5,954 bases of DNA from the NCBI GenBank assembly GCA_964625865.1, contig CAZVEV010000338.1, forward strand, positions 1 through 5,954, written 5' to 3'. Position 1 is the stretch's first letter. Each line of letters starts with the position of its first letter. This DNA comes from CAZVEV01 sp964625865. GTDB taxonomy: Bacteria > Planctomycetota > Phycisphaerae > SM23-33. Below, piece by piece: positions 5,539 through 5,954 of the stretch. Position numbers and translations under genes: made by a program. The notes below the pieces were generated by a model that did no database searches, was not told the DNA's origin, and was given only the letters and a program-made list of their open reading frames with translations.

Positions 5539-5869
5539 TGTCATCTTCCTCGCTATGGCAGGGGCATTGCCCCGCTTCCAGGCATGTCTTGCAGATCAGA
5601 TCCCCGCAGTCCGGGCAACAAGCCAGGCATGAGGGGCACGTGGGTTCGTCACAGGCGGAACACGACGCAAGGCATCCGTTGCAGACAGTCTCGTCGCAGA
5701 CGCGGCAGTACGATACGCAGCTGTCGCAGAAATCGTGGTCACACGCCGAGCACCACCTCGACTCGTCGCCATGCACGCCATCCCCGCAGTCGTAGCACGA
5801 TGTCCCGTGCCAGTCGCCCAGTGAAACATAAGGCGAGCTGCTGTTGTAAGTGGTCAAGACCGACCGCAC
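5468..5869 (-). CDS. Cys-rich zinc-binding protein with ZZ/RING-like CxxC repeats
   Basis: The product is 133 aa from a GTG at 5869, with no visible Shine-Dalgarno; a TTG at 5857 would overlap the upstream stop as TTGA. No ATG exists in the frame before the Cys-rich part. It contains 21 Cys between residues 25 and 104. The segment 25-51 has the spacing C-x2-C-x11-C-x2-C-x4-C-x2-C with an Arg-Trp before the second pair, closely like a ZZ zinc finger. It is followed by near-repeats of about 15 residues of the form C-x2-C-x4-C-x2-C-x3 (40-54, 55-69, 70-84, 85-98). The C-terminus is acidic and Asn/Ala-rich, hence disordered; those codons overlap the JAB start. Beside an E1 and a JAB gene, such a binuclear treble-clef-like protein could serve as an E3-like ligase or adaptor, but this is inference. 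An ordinary zinc-ribbon scaffold is the alternative. Confidence 0.8.
   Translation of the reverse strand: MRSVLTTYNSSSPYVSLGDWHGTSCYDCGDGVHGDESRWCSACDHDFCDSCVSYCRVCDETVCNGCLASCSACDEPTCPSCLACCPDCGDLICKTCLEAGQCPCHSEEDDNDNGNEQNNTAPVEAGTAADAAA
5545..5551 (-). promoter_or_regulatory. Shine-Dalgarno for the JAB gene
   Basis: GAGGAAG on the minus strand abuts the ATG at 5544 and is correctly spaced (8 nt after AGGA) for the ATG at 5538. This is why 5538 is chosen from the cluster of four in-frame ATGs. Confidence 0.5.
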
Positions 5870-5954
5870 GAGCAGGAAGAAATCGCAGATCCGCCCTGAA
5901 TCTCAGCGACGTTCTGGAAGTGTAGGAACACGGGCGGGTTGAAAATGGGGTCTT
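5854..5954 (-). CDS. C-terminal tail of the next upstream operon gene (partial)
   Basis: A frame entering at the right edge on the minus strand codes for 32 residues (DPIFNPPVFLHFQNVAEI then QGGSAISSCSCGRS) and stops at a TGA at 5854-5856. It looks like a real protein end: a hydrophobic beta-strand-like run, then a short tail with two Cys. It overlaps the predicted GTG of the Cys-rich gene by about 16 bp, as expected for a coupled operon. The family cannot be named from this fragment. In related bacterial ubiquitin-like loci the neighbouring gene can encode an E2 or the modifier, but nothing here proves that. Confidence 0.5.
   Translation of the reverse strand, partial: DPIFNPPVFLHFQNVAEIQGGSAISSCSCGRS

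Noticed and set aside
4010..5544. Assignment of the E1 and JAB genes as Cap2/Cap3 of type II CBASS
   Set aside because: No cyclic-nucleotide synthase or effector is present in the window, and the E1 is a single domain without the fused E2 of Cap2.
5176..5925. Plus-strand 249-codon frame opposite the JAB and Cys-rich genes
   Set aside because: It is antisense to two well-supported genes. Its translation is Arg/Ser/His-rich with long basic runs, typical of a GC-rich shadow frame.

Overview
The window is about 6 kb of GC-rich (roughly 60% by eye) bacterial DNA. No rRNA, tRNA, CRISPR array or insertion sequence is visible. The gene families suggest, but do not prove, a Planctomycetota-type or similar environmental bacterium. 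They are a lipoprotein with a formylglycine-generating-enzyme (FGE-sulfatase) fold, a DUF1257/DUF2997 pair, and a JAB plus E1 locus.

Left part, plus strand (1-2830): the tail of one gene enters at the left edge. It is followed by a putative HELGH zinc metallopeptidase whose 3' end conflicts with an 87-codon frame, so either the genes overlap or there is a frameshift. Next comes a 640-bp stretch with all three plus frames open and no recognisable product. The last gene here is a well-supported lipoprotein with an FGE/SUMF1-like domain. A short plus-strand ORF (2853-2939), possibly a gene remnant, lies between this gene and the convergent minus-strand operon.

Right part, minus strand (5954 down to 2950): a tightly packed operon read right to left. 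The order is: the C-terminal tail of an upstream gene; a Cys-rich protein with a ZZ/RING-like pattern of CxxC pairs; a JAB/MPN (JAMM) isopeptidase-like protein; an E1/ThiF-like adenylating enzyme; a 126-aa unknown; a 45-aa small ORF; a DUF1257 (Ycf35-like) protein; and a DUF2997 protein. Four junctions overlap by 4 to about 71 nt, a fifth overlaps by about 16 nt if the Cys-rich gene uses its predicted GTG, and one short gap holds a good Shine-Dalgarno, so translational coupling is likely.

The operon has the core of a prokaryotic ubiquitin-like conjugation and deconjugation system: an activating enzyme, a JAMM protease and a candidate zinc-binding E3-like or adaptor protein. It has no thiamine or molybdopterin genes, no nucleotide cyclase (so it is not type II CBASS) and no obvious E2 or ubiquitin-like protein in view. 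The modifier may be one of the small proteins here (two end in a Gly-Gly motif plus a few residues) or may lie off the right edge. The combination with DUF1257 and DUF2997 is the most interesting part of the window.
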